Source of the DNA: Strongylocentrotus droebachiensis
Lineage: Eukaryota; Echinodermata; Echinoidea; Camarodonta; Strongylocentrotidae
Length of the DNA stretch: 64,000 bases
Assembly: GCA_035222895.1 (NCBI GenBank)
Contig: JAVYIG010000907.1
Location: 1-64,000, forward strand
Direction: 5' to 3'
The translations under genes were made by a program, and so were the position numbers. Below, piece by piece: positions 45,333-58,908 of this stretch. Numbering within the stretch: position 1 is the stretch's first letter; every line of letters starts with the position of its first letter. Under the pieces are notes generated by a model. It was not told where the DNA came from. It did no database searches and worked only from the letters and a program-made list of their open reading frames with translations.

Positions 45333-45769
45333 GGTACAATTTAATCATGAAATTCTTCTCATATTTTAGTGATAGTTTTATGGCAGGAACTTAGCTATTC
45401 GTAGACTGGATAACAGAAGAATTTCTTTTGCTCTACTACACCAACATGTCAAAGGAAAATTTATGTCAGTTGAAATACGATTTCCAAAAGTCTACATCCC
45501 ATTCCCTAAATATTACTTTCCAAAAAGAGCGACAACACAGAGACAAATGCCATGATGCTTTTTGTGGAAACGACCATTACTAGGGCAGTTCTACGTGTTC
45601 GTGGTGTCTAGAGCTGTCTTTAGTATGTACAAACTCACGTTTATAGCCACAATAACCTTCCCAAGAACGACCACTAAAGAGTGAGCTGGCTATTACGCGT
45701 CGTCGTTTACGACCCCATTACATATCTCATCTGTCACAACATCCCAACATAACCTCTAGACAGATATGT

Positions 45770-46080
45770 GGGGGTGTTTCACAAAGATCCTAAGTTGAAC
45801 TTATCTCTAAGTTGGACTTCACAATTATGGAAAGCCATTAGCATCCTTGAACATATTTTGTAAAAGTTATTTAAAAAGGCATGAAATATTAATTCAAATC
45901 ATTCATATTTTCTATTATCATGGGAGATTTCATGTTCTTGATGTTGAATTTATGGAAAGTCTGAAATACTTGAATTTTTGCTTTTGAATATATTTTATTT
46001 TAAGGCTACAAATGGCTTTCCATAATTTTTAAGTCCAACTTAGAGATAACTTCAACTTAAGATCTTTGTGAAACACCCCC
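45770..46080. mobile_element. MITE family C-related, copy 4 (long inverted ends)
   Basis: 311 bp. gggggtgtttcacaaagatc and gatctttgtgaaacaccccc pair, continuing through aacttatctctaagttggact and gaaagccatt for about 70 bp on each side. It shares the GTGTTTCACAAAG end with C1-C3 but differs internally. Confidence 0.9.
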
Positions 46081-47269
46081 TGGAACTAGCAGAAGCCCTT
46101 GGAGAACCTCTTAGACTGTCTGAGAAACGTCGTAAAACGGTTATGAATGATGGTATAAAAGATTTGATCGGTGTGTGCGAATGGGTAGCGCGTATACAGA
46201 CTCGATCTTGGGTAGATGTAGAAGTGTTACTCAGAGTGCTTAACGACGAACGTGACACTCAGAATAGACATGTTCTTTCGTTTTACGGTCGCATAAAACC
46301 TTCCTGGTTTATGGGATGTCGCGATAATTGGGAACCCATGTCAAGTTACCATGATTATACAAGTAGTCTATCTGTTCACAATGTTAGGAGGACCACTTAA
46401 GCTTTTTTACACCTCTGTAACATTATGATTGTTGAAGGTTAACGTTTCAAACTGAAGATCAAACGAACAGCTACGATTGAAGCTATGTTTCTATCCTACA
46501 AGAAACAAATAGTAATGCAGGAGTATCAACTTTAGGTCACTCGTCCCTTTTCGACTTCCCCTTTATTATTTTCCTTGTAATGCTTATTTAGCTTTTCTTT
46601 GAAACACAGTGCACGGTGAACTATCATAAATTCAATTCTCATCTTGTGGGATACTGTCAAACGATTTTCCCTAAACAAGCTTGAAGTAACAATTCTATTG
46701 CGATTATCTTGAAATGGAAAGCTGTCAAATGTTATATTCGGATGATAACTGATTCGTCTATATTGTTGCCTACTTGAGTCATATCATACATGTATGTCTG
46801 AGACTCACAGCGAAATACACCCTTTGTTAACTTGTGATGTCATGGATGAAGTGGGGGGGGGGGGGGGGGTGAGGGAACTGACCCTAAAATGCATTTGGCT
46901 GTCATACTGACAGGAAATGCAAATTTGGGTCATGGAGCCACAAAAAAGGTCTAAGAAACACTAAATAATAACATCCATCATTCGGAATTTCGCATAAACT
47001 CTTCCAAATCTTCATCGACATTGATTTTATAGTATTCTCGGCATTCTCCTACATCCACCGAGAGGCTATAAGAGATGGGAACGTACTTTCGATTTGATAC
47101 CAATATTGCTCAGCCCCACTTCGTAATCACTCGAAGGGGGTCAACGATAAAGAGCAAGTGTCCTCTGACCTTGATAAAGTGACTGATCAATTCATACAGA
47201 TATCTGTCAGGCTCAATGCATTGCAACCGATTTGAAACGTCCCCCTGCATGCATGATGAATACACGCCA
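46081..47269. other. No supported gene
   Basis: A ~105-codon plus-strand frame begins at the edge of the preceding MITE (46068-46400) and has no recognisable domain; the opposite strand is open over part of it. A G run lies at ~46852-46869. Nothing else seen. Confidence 0.45.
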
Positions 47270-47520
47270 TTAGGGGCGTTCACACATACAGAACGAAAAA
47301 GTGAGATTTTTTTTTTTTTGCGTGTGTGGACAGAATAATTTCACTTATCTTCGCGATTCGAATTTTGCGATTTTTCAGAATAATCGTGATAGTTTGCCGG
47401 GCACTGCGTGTGTGAACGGTTTTGAGAATCACAAATCGATTTATTTGATCCCAGGTTTTCAAGCGTGTATACATCGTCGAGTTTCACATCGCACTAATTG
47501 CTATGTGTGAACGGGCCTAA
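47270..47520. mobile_element. MITE F5 (TTAGGSGCGTTCACACATA ends)
   Basis: 251 bp. TTAGGGGCGTTCACACATA on the left and TATGTGTGAACGGGCCTAA on the right are inverted with one mismatch. The TTA/TAA edges fit the 3-bp target of PIF/Harbinger elements (inference). No coding capacity. Confidence 0.82.
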
Positions 47521-50500
47521 TATGTTGGGGTGGGGTTTTCATTTGGGTGAGCACCCCCGTTGAATGAAGTTGATGGGACTGTATGTTTTTTAGACGATGG
47601 AACGTTCGGTAATGACTGGCCCTGATTCGATTGGAAGTTCTGAATGGTTGGAATGAAAATACTGAATGAAGCATGCAGAATTTGCTATGAAATCTTGCAC
47701 ACGTTCACGGTTGGACTGACAAAAATATGTACAGCACCCGACGCGTCCATCACTTGGCACTCTGTATTACTTGAATATGACAGCCTACCATTTTTCAAAA
47801 TAAATCCTGTCCAATAGAGCATTTTTATCATATACATGAAAGAAGCAAGAGTACAAATATAAGATACGATTAAATGTAAAAACATGACAATGTCGGATAA
47901 AGATAACTCATCATTTCACTGCTTATAAATGCACACATTACTGCTTTATCTCAAGCAAATAGCCCTTGATATATTAATATTGGAATGAACAAGCTTTACT
48001 ATAATATGAAATTCTGCTTTTCAAGTAAAACCCAGTTATAAAACTAAAGCAAAATCATGAAGCTCTCGACCATCTGTCAATCTTATTGCCAGTCAGCTCA
48101 TATTACTTAATACTACCTACACGAATTACTAATCATATGACAATCCTTCCTTTTTACTGTAATTTACGGGGAAAACGTCTCTAATATGAATTTCTGTTGA
48201 GTAATAATTAATCAAATTGTGTAATACACTCCCACGTGTCCTCCCACGTGTTTCCTATATTTTTGTAGCCCTCAAATGTGCCCTATGCATCAAACTGTTG
48301 TAGAATAATCTTAAAGAGATCCGGTAACTTTGTCTCAGATTCTGAAAAAAAATCCTGGATTTGGCTCATGCACTTCATGCTGCAATGATAATTACAAACC
48401 TTTAGGTCAGTCTGGAACTCCATGACTTTTACAAGCCGATCGCCTGATTATCAAGATATTTATGATAGGAAATCGGAACCAAATTTTGCGTTTGCCAAAC
48501 AGTTTTTATAACACTACAGTTTATTGGGGAAAACGAGTATGGTAAAGCCGGTCACTCAAAATGTTTTACTTTTTTGTGGCACTTCTCGATCATTTTGAAG
48601 CGAGATTTTCTTTAGGGTTTCAATATTACACCATATCACATACACTGATAACACGTAGGGCCGTGCATCTCAGATTTAATATTGTTAAACGATCCCTTTA
48701 ATCGTGGCGGCACTTTTGTTTTGATCAATGAATCACAGAAGGGTTTAAAACTCGTTTCCTCAAGACATGTCTTCATCAAGACATGTGGTCTTATTTCGTA
48801 TGACTGATGAGCTTTTATTAAGGAACTAATACTCTTTTTAGTCGGCTGTTCTTGATTACTCTTTCGTTCCGAATAAACTCTAAATGTCATTATTTTGAAC
48901 GAACATGGCTTCATAATTTATGGCAATGCACCCTCAATGCCTACGGGGTTCTGTTTTTTTTCTAATAAAAAAAAACGTTATTATAAAACAAATACTTTTT
49001 TTGCCTCAATCTGGGACAAAATTATATTATGACCTTTAAAAACTAAATCTGAGTTGACAAAATACTTCCGGCTTTGACAAACATAATTTTGCCGTATCAT
49101 ATGAGTATGATTAATTGCTACTGTCTTCCGATTCGCCTTCAATTGACATAGATCTGCTATGCCCATTAAAATGCTAGGCGACAGACAGCAAGAAGTAGGC
49201 GGTGGCAAACAACTTGAGATACGTTAACGAGAGGGTATTGAAGAGAGAATGAAAGTAGGTTATGTGGGTTTGAGAAGAGAGTGAGAGGAGGTGGGCAAGA
49301 CCGAGAGAAATAGTAATAGGGGCAGAATTAAAGGGCGGAGGCTGAGAGAGAGAGAGAGAGAGAGAAGGGGAGGGGTGGGTGAGGTCGGGGGGGGGGGGGT
49401 AATGTGAGAACATCTTCTCCGGGTACAAATAAACCCTCGTAATTCCTTTCGTTCAGTTATACAAGATTCAACATCAAATAATGATGATAACATTAAGAAT
49501 GCTTACAAGGATCTACATAGGGGTCGACAAATGCACAGTTTTGAAACCCCTTACTCCCCTCGCCCTCCCCCACCGTCCCCCTTTCCCCATCAAAAACTTG
49601 ACAACACCACCATCGTCCATCGTATAGGCGCCATATGCCCCTTAATTGGCCTGATCAAAGTCCGAAGAAGTGTGCGTATCTTTTAATTAGGGGCAGCGCT
49701 CCCTTTTTTGTGTCATACGGGCCAATTAAACAAAACCAGTGGGCGGTAGGAGGCACTTGTCCCATCGTTTCTGTCTCTCTACTGCTCCATAGTGATGTTA
49801 AAAAAGGTGGGTGATTGAGGGGGTTGGTTCAATGGCTAGGTCGGCTCTTGAACCTCGTTGACCTTTAATCATCCTAGATACCCGACACTCCTGTAACCGT
49901 CTGCCATCTGCCCATGCATATTTTGGAAGGAAGTGTGATCTTCTTTTGTAAGCATGGTTGGTTTTCTAGACCATGCCTTTTGTAATTGTTTCTCATACCG
50001 ATAGTAACACCTTAATCTGACCTCTGTTGATTATCTATGACATCATTCCGGTGGTATCCATATGCTTAATCATTTTATATGTTGTATGTTACTCTCCATC
50101 GTTACCATGGTGACTGAAGGGGCTGACAGGAATCAACTTCATCCTAATTAAGACTGCTATTTTTGAAGTGCGGGTTATTGTTGCTATGTGAATGTCCTAA
50201 GCGATATGTTTCTAAAAGGCAGATTGGAACCAAATACATAATTCGTTTGGCTTCCATGGTTTCATTAGAAGTCCATTTTAACTATGCACCCCCTCTCAGC
50301 TGCTGTGTAACTATGTGCGGTAAACAAACAAGCTGTAAATGAGGCGCCAATTCTATCGCGACAATTAAGGAGCATGCATATTTACATATAAATGTACATG
50401 CTCAATATCTAAAACTTATGTTGCGTCTCACCCCGAATAGAGAGAGAGAGAGAGAGAGAGAGCAGTAGTTACATGAAGTATTACCGGATCTGGGAATATA

Positions 50501-50911
50501 AAGTTCCCCAGACTGGGAGCATTACTTCACTCGGTTTTTCTAAGAAAAGCGGAAAAAACGTAAATACCCTGCTTTATCTTGTACCACCACACGACAGCAC
50601 ACGACAAAGCTACCACCGGGAATAGAGTAACAAAAATCGATGGAAGAAGCTCTCTATCACTTCACTCATGGGAGGGAATGCTAACCAAATACCAATCAGC
50701 GACAAATTTGATTTTCATTCCCTCTCAATCGTACTTTAATACTTGTAGGGCTGCCATCTTTAACTCAAGTTTCACAGGACGGAGAAGTAACCACATGATC
50801 TGAAGCAGGTAAGCATACGCGTTTGTGCCCCCTCCCCCTCGGTGGATGTTTTGTGGCTGCATCACCAGACGTTTTAGATTACCAATATTCGAGCACCTGT
50901 CAGCACACATT
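47521..50911. other. No supported gene; simple repeats
   Basis: GA microsatellites at 49338-49375 (with a G run) and 50438-50462. Frames crossing them are low complexity. I see no exon of the receptor's missing N-terminal region here. Confidence 0.5.
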
Positions 50912-51043
50912 GGCCCGAATTCAAACCTCCTTTTGTTTCGCCAAACCTCCTTTTGTTATTTACAAACCTGGTTTGACGAAACAAAAGGAGGTTTGACCTC
51001 AAACCTTGGTCTGAGCTCAAACCTTGCGTTGTGAATTCGGGCC
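50912..51043. mobile_element. MITE F4 (GGCCCGAATTC ends)
   Basis: 132 bp. ggcccgaattcaaacc and the inverted gtgaattcgggcc bound it. It also holds internal direct and inverted copies of aaacctccttttgttt, so most of it can fold. No coding capacity. Confidence 0.85.
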
Positions 51044-53675
51044 ATTAAGTTTGCAATTGAAGTAGCTGTATGCATGTGTATTCATTTTGAAGGTATCTTA
51101 TACTGTCAAAGTAATACATGTTTTGTTCTCGTTTGCTTCGCTCGCTCGCAAAGTATAGAAACTGGAACGATGATATTTGCTCAAGACACTCGAGACACAA
51201 TAACCCCTCCCCAACGAATTAAAACTGCTTTTAAAGCATATCATGGATTAATTGATATTTTTTACTTAGTAGTCAAATGCATTTTCCTGCAGCTTTTTTT
51301 ATTTGTCTCACTTCTTTCTTACTATTTCGTTAGCGCTTTACCCTTTATAAAGTTAAAATGCGCAACAATTCTAGACAGGAACTGTTCTATTATCATCATT
51401 ATCAAAATAAGAACCCGTAATATTGTTTTGCGCCAGGAATTCATTTATTTACTTACTTTTGAATCAAGGGAAGGGTATTTTCAACATGTTCAAGTCGATT
51501 TTAGATATCTGTAAATTGGTAGGGAACTATGACACTTCTTTGCCAAGTGCATGGTAATCATTTATTTCTCAATCGGTTATAGAGTAGACTGCGAAACGGG
51601 AAGCTAAGTTCGGGGACACCTACACAGGAATGACGACATTAATATGAACGTGACGTACAATCATGTGATACTGATTACTGAATGAAACCAAACGTGCCTC
51701 ATGGTATCTTTTCACATTATATTTAGAAGAAGTGATCGATCAACATTGTAATGAAAGAACCAATCATGAACATCTATTTGTATTCATAGTATCACAGTAT
51801 GATCAAAAGACTTTGGAAGTGGAGCCTATGCAAGTACTGTATAACCAGCTATTGAAGAACAAAAGACTTTTTGGTTAGAGGACACTTTGTTTGAGGAACG
51901 ACGTCACTTTGAAATGAATTTCAGGCCATCATCTGATTGTCATCGAACGAATAAGGTCCTAACTATGATCAATCTTTATGGTTACACCTATTCAAAATGT
52001 TGAATATTTGTGATTTAATCAACGTCTAAAAGAATGACCCCGTCTTGAATGTAGTTCATGCTCCTTTGAACATTCCCAGCAAGATTTATATTTTCTTCTA
52101 CAGAAAATAACTTTGAGAAATCAAGCAGATCGCAGGCAAATATTACGCCCTAGTTTCCTACTATACCGATGTATGACGCATCTAAAAGATGACATGATGA
52201 GTAGCTTCAAGTTCCAGTCACCTTATGCGCTATAATCAAAAGATAGAACGCCACCATGTTCACAGAAGAAGGGTGCGGGAGAGGTACAGCCGTGAGTGCT
52301 AGATGATTGTGGCAAAGGGTTTGCTTAACATGAACGAATGACTCGGAATCAGAGAGTCTGTACATAGACATGAACTGGTGATTATTAAAAACAAAATGGG
52401 AATGCTTGAGTCCCCTTTGAGGCTCCCAAAACTCCTCCGAAACTCCTCCGTGATCCCCTGTAACAGAGTGACAACGCGTCAGTCAGTGCCTCCACATCTA
52501 CTGACCACGACGAGAAGTGCACCTCTTGTCTGCGATACCGTAAATATTTTGTTTCACCGACGACCACTCAGAGCCTGATACGGTGACTTGCGACGAAGGG
52601 CAATCGGGTAATGGGTATTTGAGTAATGACCACTTGAACGAATGGAAGTTGGATCAAGCGCGATGGACCCCGACGGCCCTTTCCACCGACACTTGATATC
52701 GATGGCCGTCTCGACAATCAGCTGGTCATTGACGGAATGTGGACCGAATGATTTTCGCCGTTTCTACGGAAAGTCCATGAAAGAGATTATGTTTCATGCT
52801 TTCTTATCACTTTCAGTAACCATGGATACCAAAGATGAAAATTCGTTCTTCATTCTGAAGTGCACGACATCTACATTATTTGTCTATTGATTGGTTTCTC
52901 AAGAAAACGATTAAATTTCTTCAAAATCGTAAAAGGGCAACCTCTCTCTCTCTCTCACACACACACTCTCTCTCTCTCTCCCTCTAGTTTTTCCTCCTTG
53001 TGTTGATTTAGAAAAATGTATTTTTGGGATGTAGAGATGTTTAAATTGAAACGTGCTCATCCGTCTTAAACGTGAAACTCATAGTAGATGATTAATCAAC
53101 TTAATTTATTTATTAACTGGTTGACTGTTTTCAAAACTCAGCATCTTTCAATGATAACGTAGCTCTTGGGTTTGAAGATAAAACATCCATGAATTCATTA
53201 AACACCTATCTAGGAAAAACGTTGCCTTCGGTAGAACAAGGGTAACGATATCTACAACGGAAAATGAAACCCTTCAAGCAAAGCTCCTAAAAAAGAAGCC
53301 TCAAAGACTTAAAACATACTGCATGGAGGGGTGAATGTACGCTCGGTATGAGTAATACTCTTTAATTACTGCGTTTTAAATAATACACAACAAAGACAGT
53401 TTCAAAATCTCTAATTACATCCACGGGAGAGAGATAGCTTGAGTTGCAAAACCTGAGGGATAGCAATATTGACTCGAACCCGAGAAACACCCCCTCCAAA
53501 CCAATCGCGAGCTCATGGAGGATACTAAGCCGTGGTAGGATTGCTTTTGAAACTTGATTTCCCGTCGTGTGTATATGCGGATATCCGGTGTCGGTATGAG
53601 TCCTAGTCTATCCCGAGGATTTAGTTTCTGTAAATGATACACGGCAAGTAATTCTAGGCTTATTACGCAAATACG
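51044..53675. other. No supported gene
   Basis: A 146-codon AT-rich frame at 51074-51514 and smaller frames at 52378-52890 lack family resemblance. A CT/CA microsatellite lies at 52938-52984. Confidence 0.45.
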
Positions 53676-53768
53676 TTAACTAGTCTGCAGCACGGAGTCT
53701 TTGCGGTTGCGGATGAAGAAGGACAGCGGCGCCGCGGCGTTGCATACGTTGATGAAGATAGTTATTAG
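53676..53768 (-). pseudogene. Possible GPCR TM7/helix-8 fragment
   Basis: A short GC-rich island whose minus-strand frame reads IFINVCNAAAPLSFFIRNRK then DSVLQTS and a stop. A hydrophobic helix with N...P, aromatic residues and then a basic stretch resembles the end of TM7 plus helix 8 of class A receptors. In-frame stops bound it on both sides and no upstream helices are seen. If real, it is a relic; chance is quite possible. Confidence 0.2.
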
Positions 53769-54952
53769 TTATAGAAACCATGATAACAGACTGAATATCT
53801 CATTTGATATCGAAATGAAGTCGCACTCGAGCCTGCAATGGGATCAGGGCCCGTTGCACAAAACTTACTATTGATTGTAACTTTGCTATAAATGGTAACG
53901 ACAATGGAAACCTTGATTTTGATTGGCTCTGTTACCATTAAGGTTTCCCAGGTGTGAATTCATAATACAAATTAGTGCGCACATATTCTGCGAACCGTGC
54001 ATTAAGCTTAGAACCGACAGAGTTGGGCGAAAAACTTAAATTTTAGCCATTAAATCTCATTGTCATCGAAGATTTCAAACAGAATTTCAACATAATGTGG
54101 CACAAAGGTCTTTTTAATAATTTGGAATGGTATGATGCACTCAACAAGTTTCATTTCAGGGTATTTTATTTTCAGGTTTCCATTATTATTAAACAAATAA
54201 AAAATAACCAAAAACAAACAAGGATGGTCTCAAATGGCTTGTCATCTTTTTCTTGATTTTTGTTGTTGCCGTTGTTGTTGCTTTTTGTTTGTAACCATTT
54301 TCATTACAAACATCCTGTATTTAGCGACTATCGTGCCGGTGGAGCTGATGTAACGCAAAGCACGGGAAACGCCTGTGGCGGAGTCTAGGAAGACACCGGA
54401 TAAGGTCAGATTAACGATACGTGTCATCCCTTTCCTTAACTAATAATTAATCACGAGACATTAATACCGAGTCTTGTTTTCCCAAACTCTCCAAAAAGGG
54501 AGCAAACTCGTTGAAAAGGTATATGGTGACCTTGATAGCTATGACATCGTCCTTGCCAGATGATGGTTAAGTTGATGATTAATCACATTCTGTTTATGGC
54601 TATTTTCATTTCCTGTTCACCACTTCGTTTACATTTGAACTCGTCGAAAATTATGTCAAAGTAGGTCAATGATCAAACCAAGCCTACGCACTTCATGAGA
54701 TAATGAAATGGTAGCAACGACAACCACCCAAACAAAAAACAACATAAAAACACTAAATGTTTTGGAGTCACTAAACTCCATCATCAACAAATATGAAACA
54801 ATAAAGTTTGCCTCAATAGAATTCTAGCCATTATCCTGATTATCCCTAACATACGTATTCATTACTCTTATCAACAGATCAAAGGAATATGCATGTATAT
54901 TATGTAATGTCGATCAAATACTGACATATCTATTTAGCATATGTTTAGATAA
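53769..54952. other. No supported gene; one-ended MITE-like sequence
   Basis: gggcccgttgcacaaaac near 53848 resembles MITE ends of family D/C type, but no matching right end was found. The rest is unremarkable. Confidence 0.4.
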
Positions 54953-55141
54953 TACAGTCAAACCTGTCTATAGCGACCGCCCAAGGGAAACACAAAAAGT
55001 GGCCCTTGTAGACAGGTGGTCTTTGTAGACAGGTTCTTTAGTATATGTTTCAATGGAAAACCTATTTCAAGGGAAACCAAAAATGTGGTCTTTGCAGACA
55101 AGTGGTGTTGACAGGTGGTCACTAAAGCAGGGTTGACTGTA
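54953..55141. mobile_element. MITE family E, copy 2
   Basis: 189 bp, tacagtcaaacctgtc on the left and the inverted ggttgactgta on the right. Relative to 10146-10323 it lies in the other orientation ('ctatagcgaccgcccaaggg' here versus 'cccttgggcgatcgctatag' there). A 29-bp direct repeat (tttaaaggctgttttctgtg...) occurs twice nearby at about 55456-55511. Confidence 0.82.
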
Positions 55142-58100
55142 CCACATTGCAACCGAATTATGAAGGACAGGGTTGAAGCAAAATGCCTGGGAAGCACCGT
55201 GTGTATCAAAGACGTAGACCCGACTTTAGTAACTTATTATTAGGAATTCATGATTAGCGTGACCTTGAAATCTATTTCATGGTAAAGTGTTCTTCTTGTC
55301 CGTCTAATGACACCATATTCATACTTTTCTGTAACGGATGACGGAGCACCAGGTTTTTGTTCAAGTGCCGTCAAAATATCTTTGTACCATGTTTGGGCTA
55401 ATGCACTAAATGTGGGTAGGGCAATATGCATACGTTACTTTGGTCTTAAATCCTTTTAAAGGCTGTTTTCTGTGCTGTATTATTTAAAGGCTGTTTTCTG
55501 TGCTGTATTATTTCAAGTGATCAGTAAATCTAAGCCTTCACTTACTTCTTGTATTATAATATCTAGAATCTCTCTGCTCACTAATCTATTGCACCATTTC
55601 ACATGCATAAGGTGCGTATTAAAAGGGTCATTAGGTATTTTCTAGAGCAGCACATGAAAATTCAGGAATGTACTAACATCATAAACCTATTGAATAAAAG
55701 AGAAAATACATGACGATAGATAGATAGTGACAGTAGACTTTCATGAAAATATAGACACCATCCTAAATAAAATTTGTCCATTTTAAATGACTCAATGCCA
55801 AGGATTACCTTTAACGAGGGATGCGAGAGAAGCAAAGATTTGTCATGACAAAAAAAAAAGACAATATGAAAGATATTGCTTTTAAATGAGACATTTCTTG
55901 AGTTTGAGTTGACATTGTCACCTTTTCTTTCCAAGTGCAGAAAATCAATGCAAACACGTAAGCAGTTGTTTTCGGACTGGAATAACAATGCCAAAGGGTT
56001 TTTGACCCAAATTAAATTGCTTCAGCCAAACTTGGTACACTAGGATTTTGACAACTCTCTTTTTAAAAGGCTGCTGCTCAGGCACACATGACAGCAGAGT
56101 TATGAATAAGGTATCACTAGACAGAATATTAATTACCTTTTTGAATGAAATATATTCCAAGGTCACACAGGTTATAACGTTTAATTGGGAATCTACCAAA
56201 GTTGGGTTATCTTTTCTGGTACGCACTGTACAGCCAAATACCTCCGAGTACATTCTTTTCGTGACATGATTTATTTGTGCTTGCATTGTTTTTTTCAATT
56301 TCAAAACCAGGTCTCTTTATTGCAAAGGAGGTTGCCTGTCTTTGACATTGTACAATTTGTGAGATGCTCTAGGCCCTCAATTCAAGGTCACTCTAAAACT
56401 TAAGAGCCTTGCATTTCTTGGAGCCGATGGGCATGACGGGTGTTCCCCTTTAAAAGTAACACAGCCGTCATCAAATGTTATAGTCCATAAGAAACCAGCA
56501 GAATCGGATACTCTGTCCGGGGCATCTACTTAAGATAACACGAGTGCTTTGCTAAGACCCCCGCACATGCAAGGATATGGTTCCACCTGCAGCTACTGAG
56601 CAGGCTAACTGTTCCCCTGGCGCGAAACCCAAGATGGATTCCGAAACCCCCAACTTGTTACATGTTCAATAAAGTCGTAACTCGAGGCGAGATTTCTCCT
56701 TAATAAGGCTCCTGCTTGGGACTCTAGCAAAGGTGAAATTGAGTTTGTAGCATCGTGATGAGGACGAGGGGAAGGGTGACGGTGTGGAAGAGAGGAAGGG
56801 TGTAGATGAACCAGTATGTGTGTGTATGTGCGTGTGTGTGGGTGTGTGTGTGTGTGTGGGGGGGGGGGGGCTGGTGGTGGGGCACGTACAAATGGAGAAG
56901 ATTAGTATACACCTATCTTTCTCCAAATCAGGCTTTTCGGAGGGGGTAAAGAATTGATTAACCATTCAGAACGATCATTACACGATATTACTCAATCCAT
57001 GGAATTCAATTCACATAGGGCTACGACATTTATTTTTGCAGTCTCGTCCTCATTACACCCAACACATACATACGCTCACCCGCCGCTACTTACGTCATAT
57101 CAATGTACGAGTAAATGTATAGTTACAATCAACACGATAGCAACTACTTTAAAAAATAATCGGCCTAAGGCAATTTTAACAGTCTTGATTGTCTCCTATT
57201 TAGATGTGCGAACATGATATTGACGTGTTACGTAATCCGAACATGATATTTATGGGACATACAATAGGATATTGAAGTTGCCCTTGAGTTGATTTTTCAA
57301 AATTGTTAAGATCTATTTTAATAATCATTGAAAATGACAATTCTGGAAGTTGGGGTTAGTCAAAATAGTGAATTTTAATTTCCACGCATCAGCTTCTATC
57401 GTACCATTCATTTGAGCGGCGAATTGCGTATGGTATCCAATCTTAGTTATGACCATTATACACCAATACAGGGCCCTTTAATCACCTAATCCAAAGTATC
57501 AATGTACACCATTTTGATTCCGTCTTTCTTGCTCTTTCTTTTTTGAGACGCTGTAATCATTGAAACCGTCACACGTACTTTACCCTTTAGAACGTATAAG
57601 TGGGCCTTCATCAAAAGCCATACTGGTCGAGTACCGTATTATAATGTCTTCTGGATTATTTTGAAGGGTCTGTTTATGCATTCTACAGATTGGGAATTGA
57701 TAAGATATGGTGTACCTTCAGGCAAATACCGTTCAGGAGTGCGCTTGCGCAGATGATTAGAAAATGTGCGGGCGGGGGAAGGGGGCGTGAGAGGGAAAAT
57801 GCGAATTTGTATGATAAATAGGTTGAAATAAGAAAAATTAGGACTGTAAGAGGGAAATATATGACTAATTCTTCAATGAGGTAATGGAATCATATTAAAA
57901 GGAAATTAGTTTTGTAGGAAACTGGGTTGTTGAAAACTGAGGCGAACCATTGACGAGGGCGTTGGGGGAGGAGAGAGAAAGAAAGAGAGAGAGAGAGAGA
58001 GAGGAGTAATATTAGAAAGCCTTGTACGAACAATGTAGTTGTATAACACTGGATGGGAATTGTCAATCAAATACAACCTTGTAGTCAATTTCAGACACAT

Positions 58101-58565
58101 GTAAGGTACCCGTCAGAGATTGACCGAAGAGATATATTCATGTCATAATTATTATAATCTAAGGTAGATATGAAAATAAAGATCAAACTAAATTCAAGGT
58201 AGAAGGACATATCTTTCATCAGTATAAAGCGATAACAAAAGTACGTGAGGAAGAGAGGGCGAAATCGAGAGATAGGATTAGAAACCATTGAAGGAAGAAT
58301 CTAGTTGCATAACACTGGTTCCCAAGTCAAGTGCAAATCAAACACAACCTGGTGGTCAGTTTTTAAACAAATGTGACGTACCAATCAACGGATGACCAGT
58401 GAAATAAAAAGAGCAACCAATGTCCTGTAATGTAAGGTAGATGACGATATTGAAATCAAACTTAATTCAGTGTAGATCGACAAATCTTCCATCAGTACAA
58501 TATATTACAAGGGGATGTGGGGAGGAGGGAAAGAAAGAAAGATAGAGAGAGAGAGAGAGAGATAA

Positions 58566-58599
<34 letters not shown>

Positions 58600-58908
58600 T
58601 GATAGATACAAAGAGAAGGCTGCGAAAGAGGGAGCGAGAGGAAGGGATGAAAGAGAGAGAGAGAAAGAGGAATTAGGTGTTCAATGACATAGATCTACGG
58701 TAGATGTGGACACACCGTGCGAGCTGGCCAATTTAGATATAGACAAGCCCTCCAAGCGACGTAAGAGGGAGAGAGAAAGTAGTATAGAGCGAAATAACAA
58801 AAATCGGAAAGAGAGATAGATAAATAGTAAGGCAGAAAAAAAAATGATGGATAGATAGATAGAGGGGAAAAAAAAGGGGGGGGGGTAATGTGGTGCGGAC
58901 CCAAGGAC
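55142..58908. other. No supported gene; simple repeats
   Basis: (GT)n with a G run at 56813-56869 and GA tracts at 57969-58004 and 58508-58660. Two stretches around 58000-58090 and 58290-58380 share 'cataacactggttcccaagtc'-like wording, hinting at an old local duplication. No exon recognised. Confidence 0.5.

Noticed and set aside
46068..46400. 110-codon plus-strand frame
   Set aside because: It starts inside a MITE end, the opposite strand is also open over part of it, and no family is recognisable. A chance frame is likelier than a gene.
51074..51514. 146-codon plus-strand frame with hydrophobic stretches
   Set aside because: AT-rich composition explains the Phe/Ile/Leu content. There are no splice signals or homology.
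52558..52755. Minus-strand frame with NDQLIVETAIDIKCRW
   Set aside because: Looks protein-like for about 65 codons but is closed by stops on both sides, lacks splice context, and I could not place it in any family.
55456..55511. CRISPR-like or regulatory direct repeat
   Set aside because: Only two adjacent 29-bp copies; an ordinary local tandem duplication.
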